This document shows, one piece after another, positions 10,264 through 22,700 of a stretch of DNA of 64,000 nucleotides. The stretch comes from Bryopsis sp. KO-2023. Its lineage: Eukaryota > Chlorophyta > Ulvophyceae > Bryopsidales > Bryopsidaceae. Under the pieces are notes generated by a model. It was not told the DNA's origin. It saw only the letters and a list, made by a program, of their open reading frames with translations, and searched no databases. Each line of letters starts with the position of its first letter. The stretch's first letter is position 1. The stretch is from the NCBI GenBank assembly GCA_030272585.1, contig BSYQ01000006.1, forward strand, positions 4,675,001-4,739,000, read 5' to 3'. The position numbers were made by a program, and so were the translations under genes.

Positions 10264-10549
10264 GCTCGGGAGGACTGACGTCCGCGAGCGACGTCTCCTA
10301 TCTCGGGAAAGAGTGAGGCGGCGGCGGAACGGTCACACAAAATCGCACGGGTCACAGACTCGGGGTCACACAAACAGATCACTGAAAAGCAAGGTTACAT
10401 CAAGCGTCCCATCTTTTAACTCCCAGTTCGACTTTCCCGAGGGTGACTAACCACCCGTAACACTCCCACTACCCTGACTCACAGCCGCCAGTTCTACTCC
10501 TGACTCACTCACACACTCACACACAGGCCCAAACCGAAGCACGTTCCCA

Positions 10550-10617
10550 CTCAGACTCGAACCCAGGACCTCAGTCTCGCAAGTCCCAATCTAATTGATC
10601 GAACCACTGTCTTGACT
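10550..10617 (-). other. tRNA-derived (SINE-like) fragment
   Basis: On the minus strand an A-box-like GTGGTTCGATCAATTAG is followed about 30 nt later by a B-box-like GGGTTCGAGTC, the two internal RNA polymerase III promoter elements of a tRNA. The fold is not a clean cloverleaf, so a tRNA-derived relic is more likely than a working tRNA. Pattern resembles the tRNA-like core of the MITE at 49599-50063. The rest of 10463-10746 holds no gene. Confidence 0.4.
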
Positions 10618-10690
10618 CTGTGCTCTTGCGGTGGTTTCCTCGCTGTAGTTCAGTAGTATCTCCTCAGGGGAATGCTGTCATCTACCGGGG

Positions 10691-10723
10691 ATGCATCTGA
10701 CGCTTCACAGACGTCAGATGCAT
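10691..10723. other. Perfect hairpin with TGACG-rich tail downstream of the D-D-E gene
   Basis: ATGCATCTGACG and its reverse complement form a 12-bp stem with a 9-nt loop, followed to 10757 by several GACGTC/TGACG copies. It lies just past the stop codon (10747-10749) of the minus-strand D-D-E gene. It could be a 3' processing signal or a relic of a transposon end; no matching copy was seen at the other end of the gene. Confidence 0.5.
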
Positions 10724-10746
10724 GACGCCTTTGACGTCTGACGTCC

Positions 10747-13700
10747 CTAGACGTCAGCAGCTGGTATCAGACAATCACCCAGCTCTCCTTTCAATTCTTT
10801 CATCACCTCATACGTTTCATAGTGAAGTGTGCCATCCTCCCCATCTCGCTGCTGTTGTGGTCTAGGAAGGGGCAAAAAATCTGGCACGCGTTTCAGTCTT
10901 GGCTTCTTAATTATTGGCTGTTCTCCATCACACCATGGGCAGGTGCATCCCACCTTCTTCTTGATAACCAACATATAATCGCTCTCGAACACATGCTCCT
11001 TCATGATGCTTTGCAAAAACTTATTTGCAAGTAATGCCTTGGATGAGACTTTTGTTGGATCATCAATCGACATCAATTCTCGGATCTCGTTCATCAATGA
11101 TGATACCTCTTCAGATTTGGCAGGCGCCAAGCATTGCACAGGTGTCCCGGTCCATTCCAATTTGCTGAAAGATTCGTCAACAAACTTCAATGCTGGGGAA
11201 ACAGCCTCCAAATATTGCTCTTCAAACCCATCAACTGAAGCGCACAAGTCTCTAATGCCAGCCATAGAGTGTGCACTGTGCATTTGTCTCTCAAAGACCT
11301 CGTTTTCCAGTCTATTCCTCGCCAATGCAACGTTTTGAAGGCCCATATTCAAGACTGACATACATCTTTCCACTCGATTTCTGAAGGAGTGTCCAGGGCA
11401 AGTCCGTGTTACCACCAAATAGTCGATATCATTCCTTATAAAGAAACCCAACCAGCAAATTTTCACTGTCGCGAATTTGATATTCCTGTCAGGGCCCCCA
11501 TCACTTTGAACGACAACAATAGGTTTCCCCACCTCCTCATCCATCATCGCATTTTCCAGCTCCACAAGATGAGACCACGTGTTGGATGCTTGTGTAATGG
11601 TGTCTTTTGTGACAACAAACAAGTCACCTCGATAAAAAGATCCCGAATTAATATCCTCTGGTATATCTATGCGAAGCAGAGCGCTTGGAGTGAACGAGCA
11701 TACGCAAAAATCATGATCCAGACATCCAAGCTCCAAATCAGCATGTGCTAAACTCTTTTTTGCAGTTTTTTTTGAGATGAGAACCGGTTCCTCCGGCTCA
11801 CCTATAGATCCCTTTGCTTTATCATCAACAGACACCAACAATGTGTTTTGCCTGTTTTCTATGCAAAACTGATCAATGTACCGCCACAGCGCATTGACAT
11901 AATGACTGTCGATGTGCCATTTCCGCAGCAAACCCCTTTGTATTCGCCATCTCACTTGAAATCTCCCCGTGTATTGCAGCCCTGCTCTGGAAGTCGGATC
12001 TTTGGGCTGAAACTGCAGCTGTACCCATCTTTCTGATGGCACCTTGACCCCAACAGTCGATAAATCTTCAGTGCAATGCTTGTCTTTCAGGAAAGAAATG
12101 GTTTCATTTATCAATCCTTTCGTTGACAATGCAAGGGGCTTGTATAGAGTCTGTCCATGCCTCCTTTCATGAACTTCTGCCCTTTGATCAATCACAGTCC
12201 CCAAAGCTTCAAAGAATTTTCCAATTTCTGGATCATCCTTTCGCCCATTCATTGCTCTGAAATCCTGAAGAAAACCAGCATTTTCACAACCTCCCAATAT
12301 CAACTGAAGTCGAACATGATAGTGAAGCTTGTGGGTGACGCAATAGTGGTCGGCTGTGTTGGTTGGATTCGTGATAACTTGCTGGCTAACGCAAGTATAC
12401 TTGTGGGGTTTGTTGGTTTAGACAACTCTCTAGCTAGCGCGGTTGTGAACGCTACTAGAGCACTTAGGTTGGGAAGTGATTGCGTCAGGCAAACACTTAA
12501 CACACACACACACACAAACACACACACAAGCGGGAACACACCAATCCCACGAATCCCGAGTTCTTACAAAGTAAAGAAGATGATGTCAAAACAACGAGTG
12601 GGCCTCTTAAGTACCCCTAAGTGTAGTACGCTGACGCATGCCCCAAACTCTGGGTCTAATCTGTCTTACTCGTGAACCCACATGCGTCAGCCACCCTCGG
12701 CTCTATCCCAAACTACCTCGTAGAGCGCTAAAAGACTAACAGACGCCCCCCCCGCAAAAAGTGGGCGCCCACGCACACCAAAACACAAAGAAAAACAAAA
12801 AAAACACAAAAAACATAAACACAAAACTCACCCACTCCCATACCCACACCCAACTGTCTTGGACCTGTCTCTTGCTCTGACGTCTCTGACAGCTGCTGCA
12901 CGCACACACTTGGTCGACGATAACTCCTTTTCCCTCCTCCTTAACGCTGTTCCTGCGCTTGCGCTTGCTGAATAGCACGCTGCTCCTGCGCATGCGCTTG
13001 CTGCACTGCACGATACCGGACACAGGGATCAAACGCGGCAGCCACCCTCTTGGACTTAAGGAATGGCAGATCCCTTGTGATGCCGGACACCTTGAGCTGC
13101 CGCTTCACACACATATTGCAGTGTGGCAACTTCTCGTGCTCAGCCGGGAATGGAGGGATTTCTTCGAACGTCGAGCGTGTCAGCTTCAACATATGGGCAG
13201 GTAGAGAGAATGGGGAGACGGTGGCGATGGACTTGTTGTCCACTTCCGCGACTTTTTGGACCGCCGTGACGATGCGCCCCAGCATCGAGTATGCCAACCA
13301 ATGAGCATCACACACGAGGTGATACCCACAAGGAAGGACGGAATACTTCTTCTGCGTCAGCCGCTGAGCACTTGCCTGCATTGGGCTGCTCCCGCACCAA
13401 ATGCACATGGGCAACTCGTGAAAGTGCCGGTTGCCGCGGTAATTTTGCAAGGCTCGGTCCCTGGGGTTAGTATATTGGACCTTCGGCCATTTCTCTGACG
13501 CAGTGATGGGGTTGCAAGCCTCCTCGATATCCTCCCGTGACAGGTTCACTTCGCTAGGTGCAGCATCCACTTTGTCCTGAGCAGCCGCCCTTAGTCTTCT
13601 GAGCTTAACCTTTTCTCGGAAAGCCCGAAGTGCTGCTTCTGTTGGAGCTAACTCCAATGGTGGATGGACCGCACGCTGAACCTCTGTCACCTGGCTTGGC

Positions 13701-16700
13701 CCTTCATCATTCCTTATTTCCCCGTCCTCCAGTTCAGAACTAGGACCTTCGAGCCTAGGAGGTGGACTGCCGAAGTCAATTTCTTCGTTAAAATCCAAGT
13801 CCAAAAGCTCCTCCTCTCTCATGTCGAATAAGTCCTCCCCCGGTGCTATTGCGGTAGCCTCATCTCCGGGAGTCTGAACTGTTGGTGCTGGTTGTGAGGG
13901 TGCTGGAGTCTTTAATGCGGCAGCCTTTAACTTGAGTAACAAGTTGGCTCTTGCTGCATCTCCAGGCATACGATCCCTCGGTGGCTCACCACCTTCATCG
14001 TCACCGTCCTCTCGCCTTCTCTTTCCGTGTGGATCTTCATCCCTACACGGCGAGCTTGGACGTTTGTTTTTCCCTTTCCCCTTGCCTTTGCTTGAGCCTC
14101 CCGCATCATCGTCCTTGGACGGTTCCAGATCAAGTGTTGCGTTTGACAACAGAACTTGGACTTGGCGATCCAGTTCTTCGCGTACCCGTGGTGCTGGTAC
14201 CGGCGGGTTCAAACGCAGCATCTTGTCCGTCGTTTCGCTCTGCACTTGAAGTTTTTCAGAGCCATCTCTGAGGGACTCTCCCAGCAAATCGATCTGCAGC
14301 TCTTGTTCTGCCAATTCCTTCTTAAGGTTGTTGGCTGCTGCACTCCACGCGGTTGCTACAGCTTGCTGCAGCGTTTCCTCTACCGCGGTAAATCGATCCA
14401 CCATTCCCCCGAGAGCTTGTTTACGGAGGTCATTCTCACGATGGTTAGCCATCATGTGAGATTGGAACCTTTGCTTTTTCAGCTTCATGGCTTCCAATTT
14501 TTCTTCCAAGACCTTGGTCTTGTCCTCCGCTTCTTTCTTTTCCGCCTCCGCCTTTTCCTTGGCTTTCTCCGCTGCCTCCTTCGCAGCCTCAGCTGCTTTC
14601 GTCCGGTCACTCAACTCTGAGAGCTGCCGGGTTAAGGCCTCATTGTTCTGCAGCACTTCTTCTGCGGTCGACGTAAAGTGCTGCAGCTCCTCTTCTTTTT
14701 GAGCTACCTCCGCTTCCAACCTCGCAATAATTGCGGCGGGGGTATCAGCAGCCATTATGTTCGTCGGAAAGAAAGAAATAAACAACGGTTTGTGCGTCTT
14801 TAGACTCTTTTTCACTCAGGAGCTCGCTCCGTTCACACAAACACTAGGGCAAAATGGTTCGAGGGCTGCGCTTATAAGGCTGGGTGACTCGTACACTTTC
14901 CTCGTTGAGTTATTGGGGTGAGACACCAACGTTTCGCTGGGTTGGAGTCTCGTCAAGACCACCTCAACACGTCACTTGATAGGGGTTTTCTCGGAACAAC
15001 CACACTATCTCGAATGTGACATTGTTTGCCCGGTTTCTAAAGTACTACTGAAGCTACACTTACTGCGCCAGCCAAATAACTTAGGCACCTAACGCATTAA
15101 AGATAAAGAGTTGGTTTGGAAGTCGACAGAGTTTTTCTAAGGTATCCTTTTTCGCGCCCCCTTGCTATAAGGAGTTCCACCTTAGCCATCAAACACTCTG
15201 TTTCCCTATTCTCTTCCTTTCTGCAACTCTTTTCTTTCTTTCTCTTTAAATGCGCGAAGTATATCTGGTGCGTTAACCAGATTAGCTTCAGGTTCCCAAG
15301 TAGCGTCAAGTAGATCGTATCCTTTCCACAGCACTAGGTATTCACGATTGCGTTTACCTCTAGCCCTTAGGATATTTTCGACCTCATACTCTACTTCGCT
15401 ACCAATCAACTCTCCTTCTGGAGGTTGTATCTGCCTGCTGTTATCACTCGAGGCGTGATAACGCTTGAACTTAGAAACATGAAACACTGGGTGAATGAGC
15501 CATGTTTCCGGAAGTTGAACTCTGTAAGCCACCTTTGATATTTTCTCCACAATTTCAAAGGGACCCACAAATCGACGGCGCAGTTTTGGACTCACTTTGT
15601 TCAAAGCAGCCAACGGAATAAAACGGCTTTTTATCAGGACTTTATCCCCTTTCTCAAAAGCAATATCTTTCCTCTTCTTGTTTGCACTCACACACATTCT
15701 GTGTTGTGCTCTAGAGTAATATGCTTTTGCGGTATCTAAGTCCTGTGCCATCCGTGCTACCATAGTCTTAACTGCTTCCACTTGAAATTGCGTTGCCGTC
15801 CCACCAATGTTTGGTGTTTCTGGATGGTACCCATACATCAAGTATGCAGGTGCGAACCCTGTACTCGCATTCACTGCATTGTTTGCTGCAAACTCTGCTG
15901 TAGGTAAATACTCAACCCACTTATGGGGATACCTCTCAGCATATGGCCTCAGGAAATTTTCCAGAGTACGTATGGTAACCTCACTCTGCCCATCTGTCTG
16001 AGGGTGGTAAGCTGTACTCATACGAATCTCTGTACCCAGGGCTTTAAAAAGCGTCTGCCAGAACTTGCTGGTAAAGCGAGGGTCTCTATCAGACACAATC
16101 ACTTTAGGTAGGCCATGGTTGCGGTAAACATGTTCGATAAAAAGTTGGGCGTATCCTGCAGCGGTAATCTCTTTAGTACATGGGGCGAAATGCACAAACT
16201 TGGTAAGTCTATCGACAAAGACAGCTACAGCACTAAACCCATTGGATGCTGGTAGATCTGTCACCAAGTCAGTGGTAATTTGCTCCCACTTCCGCTCAGG
16301 TATTGGCAGGGGTTGAAGTAAGCCCATAGGCTTCTGTGTGTCAGCCTTTATTTGTTGGCACACAGGGCATTCGCGCACAAATGCCTTCAACTCATTCATC
16401 CACCCCTTCCACCAATATCGCCGCGCTAGGATTTCTCCTGTTCGCGCTGGTCCTGTATGGCCTGCTGAAGGTGTCTCATGGCACTCCTTCATAATCTTAT
16501 TGCGTTGGCCTTTAGGAACCACCACTTTCTCGACTAATCCTCTCTTTGGGACCGTCCAGAGTATTCCCTCTCTGAGGAAATATCCCTCAACTTCCTCGCC
16601 ACTCTCAAGCTTCCGCAATATCTTCACCAAGGAGTTATCAGCTTGGAGGGCTTGTTTCCACTCGTCTTGGCTTGCTTGATGCACTTGCCAAGTGGAAATG

Positions 16701-19700
16701 TTCATCGCAGTTTCCACGGGCCTAGGAACACTGCGGGAGAGAGCATCTGCTAACACATTAGCCTTGCCTTTGATATAGGAGATCTTGGGGTTGATCGAAG
16801 TCAGATACCCCGCCTCAAGCCATCTTGCTTGGGTTCTAGAAAGGTTCCTCTGCGACAGAATATGCGTCAGAGGTTGGTGGTCAGTGAACACTGTTACTCC
16901 ACCCGCACAACCTTCTAGATAATGTCTCCACTGCACCATCGCATAACATATTGCACACAACTCTTTGTCGTATGGTGCATAGTTAAGCTCGGCAGGCTTG
17001 AATCTACGTGAGAGGTAAGCTATTGGCTGTAGCCCCTCTCCGTGATCCTGTGTTAACACGGCACCGATGGCCTCATTCGACGCATCAGTGATCACAGTGT
17101 AAGGCAGTGACGCATCTGGAAAAATAAGGACGGGAGCTTGACTTAGACGCTTTTTCAGTTCATTGAATGCGCCACGCTCAACCTGTCCCCATCTCCAGGG
17201 ATGGTCTTTTTTCACTAAGTCATGGAGTGGTCCAGCAACATGTGCAAACTGGGGAATGAACTTCCTGTAATATGAAACCATTCCAAGGAAACTACGTACA
17301 TCGCTAACACTCTGTAGTTCCTTCCACTCCTTCACTGCCTTCACTTTTTGTTCCTGTGGTTCTAACCCACTTCCGCTAATGCGGTAGCCAAGATAGTCTA
17401 CTGTTGCGACAGCCAGCTCACTTTTACTTGCCTTAGCAAAAAGCTGATATTCTGCTAGTCGCGACAGGACTTTCTCTAAGTGTTCGGCATGCTGTTCCAT
17501 GTTTTCAGAGAAGATGAGTATGTCATCAATAAAGACAACAACAAAATCATCTAAAAACTCTGTGAGTAGGTCTTGCACTAGAGTTTGGAATTGCGCTGGG
17601 CAATTGGTTAGCCCAAAAGGCGCTACCAAAAACTCAAAGTGACCGTATCTCGTGCGGAACGCTGTTTTATCTGTATCAGATGGCCTTACTGGAAATTGCC
17701 AATAGCCTGATCGCAGATCTAACTTCGAGAACACTTTGGCTTTGAACACTCTATCCATCAATTCTTCTGGCAGGGGTAAAGGATATCGGTTTTTCACCGT
17801 CACCTTATTGATCCACCTGTAATCCACACACATCCTTAAGCCTCCATCCTTTTTTGGTACAAATAGGATTGGCGCGCCCCAAGGGGACTCGGATGGTTTG
17901 ATTTTCTTCTGTTCCAGAAGGTAGTCCACTTGTGCTTTCACTTCATCCAGCTCTGCTGGTGAAAGCTTGTATATTGGACGATGGATAGGTGTTGGATCCT
18001 CCAGGTCTATCTTAAACTCATGACCTTTTCTCTTCGGAGGGATCCCTGGGGGTAAATCACGAGGGAACACACCACGGTGTGTTTCTACCACCTTTTTAAT
18101 TTCGGCATGGGTGTCTGAACGAATAAGTTTGCCAATCTCATCCTCAGTGTTGAATGGCTGTGTTCGCTCTATTGCGTCAGGCAATTCATGTTGGCCTAAA
18201 GCTTTCTCTTCAGACTCTTGCACTACCACCATGAATGCTGTCTCTGTTTTGAGATGACGCATCATTCTCTTAGCTGAACACTCAGTCACTGGCACTTCTT
18301 GCAGTATCGACTGTACTTTTCGTTCAGGTTCAATACTCTCTTGGGTTGGATGACGCAACGGGAGATGAAACACTTGGCTGTTTTTGCAAACTGAAATCTC
18401 ATTTTGCTGAAAGTCTATGCGGGGGTTTTCTTCCTGCAACCAAGGCATGCCCAATATTAGGTCATAACCAAGGTCTGGGAACAGATCCGCTTTCATTTTG
18501 CACTTCAGCCCTCCTATCTTTACTCGGAGGTTGTTACAGCTGCCAGCCAGTTCTTTAATATCTCCGTTTGCCAACATTGCTCTCTTTGAGCTTGGTGTAA
18601 TCGACAACCCGAGATCACGCGCTACCTTATCATTGATATAGTTTGCGGTACTTCCACAATCAATGAATGCATAAAGGTCCGTGGTCTTGATCCGTGCTTT
18701 TACTTCGTACCCTCTCACAGGCACTTCTTGAATTTTTAACAGAGGGCATGTGTCACCCTTGGTTGACGAAGTTGATCGAACTTCTGACACATTAACTCGC
18801 TCTGTGGTAGACCGCTGGGTTGTTTCTGACCCACTATCGTCTACGTCTGCAGGCAGGGACTCCTGTAGACTACTCTGCGACTCCAATGAGCCCACAGATT
18901 CACTAACAGAGGGAAGAGATGCAGATGACGCATGAGGCGCGTCCATCTCATCCGGTGTGCTTTCCTTCTGTTCATTTTTCCAATCGCAGTTGTCATGTGC
19001 CGATTGGGTAGATGTGGAGAGTGTCTCTGTTCTCTCTTCACGCGGTGTACTAGTCCGCTCCTCAGGTTTTCCGCTGTGAGTACTTTTAACCTTTTTAGAG
19101 GCACCTACTTTTGATCTATGCTTCCTACGCCGCCTACGAACTCTGTTTCGCTTACGACGTTTGCGTCGGCCAGGCTCAGACGAAGCAGTTTCCTGCCTGG
19201 CGGTCAGTTTAACATTTTTTTTACATCGGGGAGGTTTTTCACCTCCTCCAATCTAGGACATTGCCTCACAGGGTGACCCTTCTTTCCACAAAGATAACAA
19301 TTATATCCCCCTCCCCCCTGGGGGTTCTGTCTTCCCTGATTGGCTTGTCCTCTTCCACGGTTACCACCACCGCGTCCACGTCCACCACCACCACGTCCTC
19401 CTCCTCGTCCTTGTTGCTGTTGCTGCTGCTGTTGCACTCCTGCGGCAGCTTGTGGTGGTGCTTGGGCTGGTGGTGTAGGGTTCTGCTGCTGCTGACCCTG
19501 ATTCTGGCCTTTCTTCTTTCTTCCACCACGCCAGACTCCTTTCTTTTTCTGATTGGTTTGCCCTCCTTGGCCTTGTGTTCCAACTCCAAGGGCTTCCAAT
19601 CGTTCGGCAGATATGATGGCAGCCTCGACTGTAACCACAAATGACGTCGTCTCTTCCTATTGGGTCACCCCTGCGGAGGGACTGATCGTGGGGAGAACGG

Positions 19701-22700
19701 AAAAGAGCCTAAGGGCTCGTGGTTGAACGTGGTAGTGTGCAAAGGTCGGATAGGAGAAGACAAACACTCGAACAAAAAGAGAGCTTACATCGAATATGTT
19801 CAGAGGTGCTTTATAAATACAAAAACTGTAGCTTCAGCCCCAATGGACTTCAGCTACAACCTAGCTACCTCTTTGACCTATAATAACCCTTACTAACCCT
19901 TATTGAACCTAACAAATGGACGGTCTAACTACTACCCAACTGCCCTTAGAAACCTTGACAAATTATTATAAAAAACCCTGCTGTGGCAGGACTGCTCCTT
20001 CACCACAATCATTACTGCACTGCTGCCACAGTCCCAGTTCTGTGGCAGCACTCCTCCCGTGGAGGTGACCAAATCGGTTAAGGCGACGTGGTTTGGGGTT
20101 ACAGCTGTAACCCACTTCGTTTCCACTGTGAAGTACTCCGAATTTCATACCATCTACTCAAATGATCAGCCACAAAATTGGCTTTCCCATCTATGTGTTG
20201 TACGGAGATACTCGAACAACCGCTGAACTGCAAAATTTCTTTGATTCCCGTTACCGCTCTCAAAGTTCTCAAATCCTTAATAGGTGCTGCTTCTTTCCCC
20301 TCTTGGGTGAGGTGAGCCCATAGACTTTTCACTGCCGCCCAATTATCGGAAAAAATCTGAACGGCAGTTCCCCTCCACAAATCTGTGGGTATTTCCTTAA
20401 CGGCGCTCATAGCTGCCAATACTTCCCCCAAGAAACTTGAATGTTGTCCACTTATTTTTCCGTGTCCGAGGTATAAAATCCTCCCCGATCCATCTGTCAA
20501 AATATATCCAAAATACTCTGATGTATCAATAGAAGCCCAATCAACAAACAACTTCCGTTGAGTATCGCCGGTAGAAAATGCACGGCAATAGCAACGACTC
20601 AGCCATTGCGATACCTTACTTTGTAGTTCCGCCTTTATCTCCTGTGGCGGTACTTGATTGGCTTCCATCCTGGATAGCAAATGTTGCATGTCCCATTCCA
20701 GAGTCGAGTTCTTGAAGGCGTTCAGCAGACCGCGGAGCTGCTGAATTTCCCTCAGTTCCGCCGTTCCAACCAGTTTAGCAATAGTTTCATTCACTTTTTC
20801 CCAAGGTATATCCGGATGAAACTTTCCTTGTTGAATGTGGAATCCGAGAAACTTCACCTCAGTTCCACTGACGATTTTCCTTTGGTTGATTTGAAGTCCG
20901 TATTCCTTGCATCGAGAAACTATTCTACCGAAGTTCTGGAAGCACTCCTCCACAGTAGCGCCGCCAATGAGCAGATCATCCATGTAGCGGCGGAACTCCT
21001 CCAAACCTTCGAATACCCGGCACATCTTGTCGTTGAATACCCTCACGGACCACGAAGTGCCGTGGGGAATGGTGCTGTTTGTAACCCCAAACCACGTCGC
21101 CTCCACCGATTTCGTCACACTGGCCAAGGCCAGAGTGCTATCGGGTAGAGGAGGGGTAGTTAGGACAGTCCAGCCACAGTCTGGAAGTAGCAGTCCAGCT
21201 GCGGAAATGACTAGGTTGGACGGTCCTAGGGGTAGAGACTAAGGGAAGGGATTGAGGGAGGTTAGGAAGATCAGCTAGGCTTGATAGGTTAGGTAGTCCC
21301 CATCAGTAGGTGGGATCCTAGGTGATCAGTGGGACTAGGGTGAGTCAGGCGGCAGCCTATTTAATGGCTGATCTTAGGTTATTGGACATTCTGGGTGAGG
21401 CTTTTGTGTTTATTCGAGTGTGGACCTTTATTGATTGTTGTAAGAAAGCTTGTGTGAAGAGTCCTGAGTAAGGTGCCTTGCAAAGGCCGTGTGATCAAAT
21501 TCAAGAGGGGCTGTCCCCACTTCCGCCGTTCCCGTTCTGCAGAAACGCCATCACCACCGTTAAGTACGGCTGCAGGGGTGACCCCAGCGGTCAAGGTTAC
21601 CCTATTTGTTGGTTTCGGAGCCAGGGTGCGCACACTTTTGAGCTGTGCTGCAGCAGGCGTGCTACACATTCTGGAAAAACGTGCAGGAAGGCAGTCTGGA
21701 CGATTAGGAGTTAAAGGCGGCTGGCTTTCGCCTGCGCCTATACCATTGGCAGGAACGGGAACAGGTTGCAGAGGAAGTAGCTTATAGACCACCCCTGACA
21801 ATACACCCTGAGTTTATCGGACCCATACCTGCCATATTTGAGGACGAGTGGGTTGCTGTGTGGTGCCATTGTTTCCGCGCGAAGAGTTTTTGGTGGATAT
21901 ATCAGAGTGTACTCACAGGCCTGTTAACCAAGGAAGAGGGGGACTCACAAACTCGTGAGCTGTTCAGTAACGACTTATCTGGTCTTTTCAAGCTAGCCCG
22001 AGACAGAGCGCGTGATCACGAGGTCTCACGGCTGTTCTGGGGAGAGCACGAGGCAGCACGGCTGGGTACAGAGCGAGTGGAAGAACGAGTATCGGAGGAA
22101 CTGCAAAAAGCCGAGCAGCAGTGGAAAACGAAGTTCCTCAAGGGTCTTGAAGACGAGTACCACCAAAGAACGGAGGGAGACGCCGAGGGATCACGCCCGG
22201 CAAGCAGAAATTCCCCAGATCTGAGTGGCGGCGCAGGAGAAGTTGGAGGAGTTGGAGAACCTGAGGAAAAACCGGACAGCGAGATCAGTGAAGAGAGCCT
22301 TGGTGGCAGCACGGAGACAGTGCACGACGAGACTGAGCAAGGCAGCGCGAGAGAGTGGGTCAGGGTTGAGTCTGAGGACGAGGAAAGAGAGAGCCACGAA
22401 GACTCTCCCCGTGATTGGAAAGCCGAGGTTGTTGTAGAAGAAGTCGGAGTCGAACCTAGTGAAGAAGGAGCCCCTGAAGGAGATCTTGTTGGAGCCACTG
22501 ACCAAGAGGAAGCCGAGGTTGTTGTGGAGGAAGTCGGAGTCGAACCTGTTGAAGAAGGAGCCTCTGAAGGAGATCTTGTTGGAGCCACTGACCAAGAGGA
22601 AGCCGAGGTTGTTGTGGAAGAAGTCGGAGTCGAACCTGTTGAAGAAGGAGCCTCTGAAGGAGATCTTGTTGGAGCCGCTGACCAAGAGGAAGCCGAGGTT

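Larger units (their letters stand above)
1..10462 (-). mobile_element. Element G: 5' end of a minus-strand LTR retrotransposon, split by element A
   Basis: A primer-binding site (minus strand TGGTTTCGGAGC, 139-150) sits four bases from an LTR edge that starts TGTTATCG at 155. The LTR is interrupted after 12 bases by element A and resumes at 10269. It most likely ends at ...CGTAACA (10462), giving TGTTA/TAACA inverted ends and an LTR of about 206 bp. The two LTR parts join across A's 5-bp target duplication GCTCG. The internal region runs leftwards out of the window; 1-138 is leader sequence in which I see no gene. Family cannot be assigned because no coding part is visible. The right LTR edge is inferred from the inverted ends only. 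Confidence 0.6.
19630..21079 (-). mobile_element. Element E: truncated minus-strand retroelement (RT-RNase H and 3' LTR)
   Basis: An LTR (19630-20103) is preceded, in the minus-strand sense, by a fragment with RT and RNase H. The piece ends where LTR1 of D1 begins (21080). Only the 3' part is present. RNase H is followed directly by the LTR, so any integrase must have been upstream of RT or absent; this is unlike the RT-RNase H-integrase order of A, B, D and F. The first roughly 35 bases of its LTR resemble the D LTR (TGTAACCCCAAACCACGTCG), and both end TTTGTGGTTACA. Broken; family uncertain. Confidence 0.7.

Noticed and set aside
10550-10617. A functional tRNA gene
   Set aside because: Internal promoter boxes are recognisable but the stems do not pair well enough for a mature tRNA, so it is listed only as a tRNA-derived relic.
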